Below, one piece after another: positions 59,189-64,000 of a stretch of DNA of 64,000 bases; position 1 is the first letter of the stretch, and every line of letters starts with the position of its first letter. The DNA comes from Phoronis australis (lineage: Eukaryota; Phoronida; Phoronidae), in NCBI GenBank assembly GCA_002633005.1, contig NMRA01000322.1, forward strand, positions 186,001-250,000. Reading direction: 5' to 3'. Below the pieces are notes generated by a model. That model saw only the letters and a list, made by a program, of their open reading frames with translations. It did not search any database and was not told the DNA's origin. The position numbers and the translations under genes were made by a program.

Positions 59189-60900
59189 TGTTTGTGTCTG
59201 AATGTGTATATATCTGTGTGTGTATATAACGTATATATACATATATTATCGGTACAATGTAACCTCTAAAATCCAAAATGAATTTTGTGAGAAAGTCTTC
59301 GTCGAGGTTTTCTCAGATCGCGATTCTAAACCACTGTACCATCATTGTGAGGTAATCCATTAATCAAAATTGCTAACAAACCAATATTTATTAAACAATG
59401 GGATGACAAGGGTGTCAGATATGTCTAAGACTTAGAAGATTCTGCTTGCAACTTGATCGGTTGTGAGTTGCCTTTTAATTAAATTTCATGTCGCTCTATG
59501 AACGCAACACTTCTGGAGATTCATAGGGATACCAAGTCCAAATATAAGCATATGTCTCAAACTTAGGCCGATATACGTACCAGTGATACCACCGAAAACA
59601 TTACACTAGTACATTTGACTGGCACGTGCCTTTTGCAGTCTGGGGGATGCATTGCTTCGTTTGGAGTTGGTTTTGAGATGCAATCGTTTCCTAAGCATTT
59701 TGTGGCATTGCAATGCAGAGAGGTAACGGCAAATCTAGAGGTTCCGAGCAGCTTTAGTCACGTTCCTCCCAGCTGTTACGGCCAATGGTCAGATATTGGT
59801 AAAACGTTTGCTGAAACACATCCCCGTTGTCTGTCTCGTGACTTACGCTTGGCGCAGTACGATTTTTTTCAAATTCTTGTTAAGTGACCAATGCTGAATG
59901 AAACCAGTCATTTGCCGGTCCACTGGGTGAAGGCCACAAACTGATCACTTCTTCTACGTCTCAGATACTATTCAACACTCCAAGAATCAACACGGGTTGC
60001 AGGTTTCTTGACATTTGTTTTCACTTCTAATACATAACACGACGTATTCACTCCAATTTTTTTCGTGAGATTCCTAACCGCACCACACCCCTAAGAAGCA
60101 TCTAAATCTTATACATAATACTGTTTTTGAAATCTTCATATGATATCCTCAACCCCCTGATGGGCATAATAGACATATTGTTTCATTTGAAAATAAAACG
60201 ACCGTTTGCCGAGAAGGTAAAACTGTTCGCTCTCCAATGATGTGCATTTTAAATTTCTACTGTTTTAACAGTTTTCATGAGCTAATTCGCATCGCGCAAT
60301 CGCCTTATGCGATTCTTATTCGACTTGACGCACCACGACTAACAGGTATTAAGAAGGAAGAGGTCATATCATTGTTCTGTTACATGGATTTTGACGCAGC
60401 AGCAACGGAAGAGTGAGCCAGGGTGCCATCTCGCGGGGAAACATCTAGCCAAAATGTTCTTATCGAAAATACAGGGTGATATCTCGCGAGTTCTTGCTTT
60501 TCTTACAAGGTGCTAGCGTCACTGAACGCGACTCACAGACATGATCAGTAGTTCCCAAACATTACTCATGCACCACAGCTGTGAAATCGGCAAAATGGAA
60601 AGCAAAAACTTGGGACTGCTTTTAATGATTTTCAATTACTTTTTGCTTGCTACCTGGTATATTTTTTACGACAATTTTGAAGAAACCAGAAAAGTTTGAT
60701 GAGATTTTTGTTGTGAGTTCCTTTTTTGAAATCTATAACATGTGGGCACACACAACTATGGCTTATCAGCACAGGCATTTAAAGAAATACCATACTGGAC
60801 ATTTTCTAATACAAATAGGGGCATGTAAACTTTAAAGTTTCCTTAAAAACAAAAAGTAAATAAATTTTCTTCACATCCTTAACCTCCAGATGTGGCAAAC
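58971..60900. other. Intergenic region, no gene recognised
   Basis: A (GCGT)n microsatellite lies at 59151-59190. The open stretch 59615-59887 has no motif. Nothing else is supported. Confidence 0.5.
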
Positions 60901-61358
60901 AATATTTAAAACCTCACAGCAATATTTTAAAATGCCTACTTCATTATATACTCTAAAAAGTCACCTGTCACAAATAGCTACCACTTAACTTCGAAACAAC
61001 AAATTGATTCCAATGTAAACATTCAAAAAACAAGGATAACAAATCTACTAACTGTGACTTGGAGAATAACGACAGCTGAATAACGACAGTTGAATAACAG
61101 GTTAAAACAGCTATAAAGCTGCATTCTGTCAAAAAATGATATTTGCCACTTTTTGGTCCAAATGTTCTCCTTAGTCAAAATAGGTGTGACCTCTGGGATT
61201 GGACAGATCTCACAGTTGGTGAATGCTTGAGGCCACTTTACAAATTCAGTGGTCACCAAGACCGGTATTTTCATGCAATATGGTCTCACCCAACAATGTC
61301 TCACAGAATAATGAACTCTCAATTCTTTGCAAATCCATAAATCTGAGTAAAGAACAAG

Positions 61359-62911
61359 TTTATTCTAATTTTATTGTGATAAGTGGCCTGAATTAAAATT
61401 TATTTTCTTCGACAGAACACGGGTTTATAGCCCCTCTCAGGTACACTACACTGCAAACGTTTGTTCATCAAGAATACAACAGATACGACATTGTTCATCT
61501 AGAATACAACAGATACGACATTGTTCATCTAGAATACAACAGATATGACATTGTTCATCTAGAATACACAGACAGATACGACACTGTCAAGAGAATTCAT
61601 GCAAAATTCGAACAGGCTTTCAATATCTGAATAATAAAATAGACTTTTGTTCATCAACAGAAATACATTGAAATTGAGAAAATATCAAATAAGTATGTGA
61701 ATCATCAATTAATTCACAGATGCTGCCACATAAAATATATTACCGCACAAATAATAAAAACCTTAACAATGCCAGTCTAAAAACCTTAGTGAGCAAAAGC
61801 ATTCCCTAAATCTGAGATAATATAATTAGTCAACATCAGCTTGTCAACAATGAGATGAGTATACAATGCACTATAATAAGTCTTAGGTTAACAAAATAAT
61901 GTAAATGAGTTATAAAATGTCCTGTCCAACGAGATTTTGTTCAATATAGGAATATTACAGTTCACTACAAACTGCCGTGAGCATTTAAACTTTGCATGTT
62001 CATCCATATAAGCAGCCATGCAAACTACTGCAATCCTGTGTTAACGTTGGTACAGAAGACTGACTCCAGTCACATAATTTATGAAATATGAATGTGTCTA
62101 CCTATTGATAGACAGAAGCCACATGAACAGGGTTGTCACTAACATTCTAGTCAGCTAATTCTCTAATGCTTTACTATTGATTTTCTTGTGTCCTCCAAAC
62201 TTGTAACTTTTTATAGGTGAAAACAGATAATTTTGACGAGGTTTCATATTTAATTAATAGGGTTCAATGTGCATTGGTACTGACTCTCTCTTCCAAAAGT
62301 GTGAACTTTGACATACTTGCGGAACCACTTTTCAAGGAAACAAAAGTTGACAGTTGACAACATAATCCAACACAGGGGCATACAAAGAGCAGTCATGGTA
62401 CTCGAAATGCAACACTTGGGCATAACACCACCCTTGAACAGGACCCCACTTCTGAACAATGACACAATTTACAAGAACCCATTTAGACAACCACACTGTG
62501 TTATTTACCGTCTTTTTACCACGGTAGAAACAATTTAAAGGCATTTTGGGTCATTTTAGGTTAACTTGAACCTTTAAAACAATTTCTATAGAAACAAAAT
62601 TTATATAACAAAATAATAAAAATACAGTGTTGTGCTATGATCAAGTCATACATTGCAAACACTGATAAACTAAATCACTGTTTCAATAGACTGAGCACCT
62701 GATCAAGTCACATGGCAATCTGTTACAAACTCAGGTTGGGACTAGTGTTCAACATTGAAAAGCAAGAGATTTGAGGAATTGTTAATATCATTTTTATAGA
62801 AATCCATTAAAAAGTTCAAAATATCTAAGTGAAATGTGCCACATTGCACCAAAATGCCTCCAAAATAGGAATATTTCCTACAAACCATTGTCTAGGTTGA
62901 TAGCCACTGAT
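61359..62911 (-). other. Probable 3' UTR of the AASS-like gene
   Basis: Downstream of the stop at 62912-62914 the minus strand is AT-rich without reading frames. The first AATAAA signals I find lie at 61359-61404, so the UTR may extend that far; an ATTAAA near 62250 would make it shorter. Confidence 0.35.
61462..61590. repeat. 30-bp minisatellite, about four units
   Basis: Units of GACATTGTTCATCTAGAATA plus ten bases (CAACAGATAC), within the probable 3' UTR. Confidence 0.9.
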
Positions 62912-63027
62912 CTATTTATCCACTGTATGTTCAGAGGCAACAATGCCTTCTTGTGCCAGTCTCTTCAGCATAGTACCATAGACCTCTTTAGCATAGGGGC
63001 CCAACACTCCCTTAGACTGTATTTCAC
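62912..63027 (-). CDS. AASS: Last coding exon of alpha-aminoadipic semialdehyde synthase (AASS, saccharopine dehydrogenase end)
   Basis: A 116-nt minus-strand exon (acceptor TTTGATCTAG ends at 63028, phase 1) that reads to a TAG at 62912-62914. The peptide is G-EIQSKGVLGPYAKEVYG, TMLKRLAQEGI, VASEHTVDK. From memory, vertebrate AASS ends with GEIGAKGLMGPFSKEIYGP and an LERIKAEGI element, an obvious match in position and spacing. AASS is the mitochondrial bifunctional lysine-ketoglutarate reductase/saccharopine dehydrogenase of lysine breakdown. No earlier exon is found before the right edge, so the rest lies outside. A lone saccharopine-dehydrogenase gene with the same end is the alternative. 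Confidence 0.7.
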
Positions 63028-64000
63028 CTAGATCAAACAAGAATCAAGCAACAATGAAATCAAAGCACAGCTTGAATGAGAAAACTTAGTCGTGATCCAT
63101 AATGAAAGCCAATTACAGGACTGTGACAGCTTATTTATTACTCCCACCTCAAGTCATTTTCAGACACTCAAAATTAACTCCAATTGTAGAACAAATTCAT
63201 TCTGGGACGAATCTTGCGGGACAAGATTTTGTGGTGTTCAAACTTGGCTGACCTCCAAAATTTGCCTTTTCTCTGTTATCCGAATTAAGAGAGCTAAATT
63301 TTTTCAAGAAAACAGTCCTGTACCTTGGACACTTTTTGTAGACCATGGAAAACTAATTTTGGAAATACTTATTCTTGACCCAAAAAGGCGAGCCGTCCGA
63401 AAATGGGGCGACTTAACCACTATGTCAAGAAAAACAGAGTATGAAGATGCAGAGTTCACAGATCTCCTAGCGCCACCTACAGTCATTTTTTGAAAATGGC
63501 TGCAAGAGCAGAATACAATGCATTTTCAAAAAATATTTCAGCTGCTTGGGATGCCTCTATGCAGACAAAATTATTCACCAATAATTCATTTATATAAACA
63601 ACAAATCCCGACAAAGATAACCTGGAATAGAAAACTCCCGGAATTGACTGTATTATTGATGAATTCTCCATATCAGTTTATTTAAAGCAGCTGCTTACGA
63701 CAAGCAAAGCTAAGTCCACAAAGCTTGTCTCTGCTATTGATTTTTATGTTTGTTAAACAGTTATTCAGAGTGAATCAGCCTTGGTATATAGAAGCAGATC
63801 TTGGATGACCTGAAATTTAGCAATCACTTGGCACAGGGCATCAAAACAACACAGACAGGCTGAGAGACATGAAGATAGGATGGTCGAGAGATATGAACAT
63901 AGGATAGCTGAAAGAAGAAGGGTTCCTAGTTATCATGCAGATAACACTCTTCCATCCAAAAACACTGAAAAGCCCCTTGTTGAGACCAAAATGACCCCTG
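63028..64000. other. Intron of the AASS-like gene, nothing recognised
   Basis: No further AASS exon is visible. A plus-strand open stretch at 63092-63493 and a short minus-strand one at about 63765-63850 have no supporting motif. Confidence 0.4.

Noticed and set aside
59281-59350. Minus-strand tRNA-like A-box phrase (GGTACAGTGGTTTAGAATC)
   Set aside because: No B box or stem pairing was found; too weak to call a SINE or tRNA.
63092-63493. 133-codon plus-strand open frame, followed by ATGGCTGCAAGAGC
   Set aside because: Lies in the intron of the AASS-like gene on the opposite strand; no recognised domain.
63765-63850. Short minus-strand frame ending ...ALCQVIAKFQVIQDL...ADSL-stop
   Set aside because: Looks coding at first sight but is short, does not match AASS, and would place a stop upstream of the AASS final exon.

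Overview
The window is eukaryotic. It has split genes with GT-AG introns, extracellular modules (EGF, TSP1, NIDO, AMOP, VWD) and degraded LINE, Penelope-like, tRNA-derived SINE and MITE copies. There are no bacterial-style operons. The NIDO-AMOP-VWD core with many EGF repeats resembles vertebrate MUC4 and, from memory, the coral skeletal-matrix 'mucin-like protein'. I therefore favour a cnidarian, probably an anthozoan; the sequence alone does not prove this.

Two genes can be supported, both on the minus strand. The main one fills positions 43024 down to 1 and runs off the left edge. Its coding exons, pieced together by hand from splice signals and reading phase, give about 6.5 kb of coding sequence (roughly 2,180 residues visible). 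In protein order: signal-peptide exon (about 43.0 kb); Asn/Thr/Ser-rich exons with many N-glycosylation sequons (41.4-42.0 kb); a tandem array of very short Ser/Ala/Gly-rich exons (17 copies of one 54-nt exon type between 25.4 and 40.3 kb, plus a second 81-84-nt exon family); a Ser/Ala-rich stalk ending in an EGF (20.7 kb); TSP1 plus EGF (19.3-19.6 kb); two EGF exons; one large NIDO+AMOP exon (15.3-16.5 kb); a VWD domain with a GDPH motif over three exons (9.9-12.2 kb); a cadherin/Ig-like exon (8.6 kb); then eleven EGF modules, mostly calcium-binding, down to the left edge. All exons from the signal peptide through VWD are phase 1 at both ends, so exons can be gained, lost or skipped without a frameshift.

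The second gene is only the last coding exon at 62912-63027. Its C-terminus matches what I remember of alpha-aminoadipic semialdehyde synthase (AASS, lysine degradation). The rest lies beyond the right edge and a probable long 3' UTR lies to its left.

Between the genes (43-61 kb) I find repeats only: a hAT-like MITE, a foldback element, a LINE 3' end, two tRNA-derived SINE-like copies, a possible Penelope-like remnant and microsatellites. The large introns also hold repeats: a foldback element, a MITE pair, a LINE 3' end, a Penelope-like GIY-YIG fragment and minisatellites. About 1 kb at 5.67-6.66 kb is nearly repeated at 6.66-7.68 kb with single N characters at the joints, and is probably a haplotype-assembly artefact.

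The most unusual feature is the 54-nt exon array. It is an internally homogenised set of in-frame micro-exons with a minisatellite beside each splice acceptor, and could let the length of a secreted adhesive or mucin-like stalk vary by copy number or by splicing.
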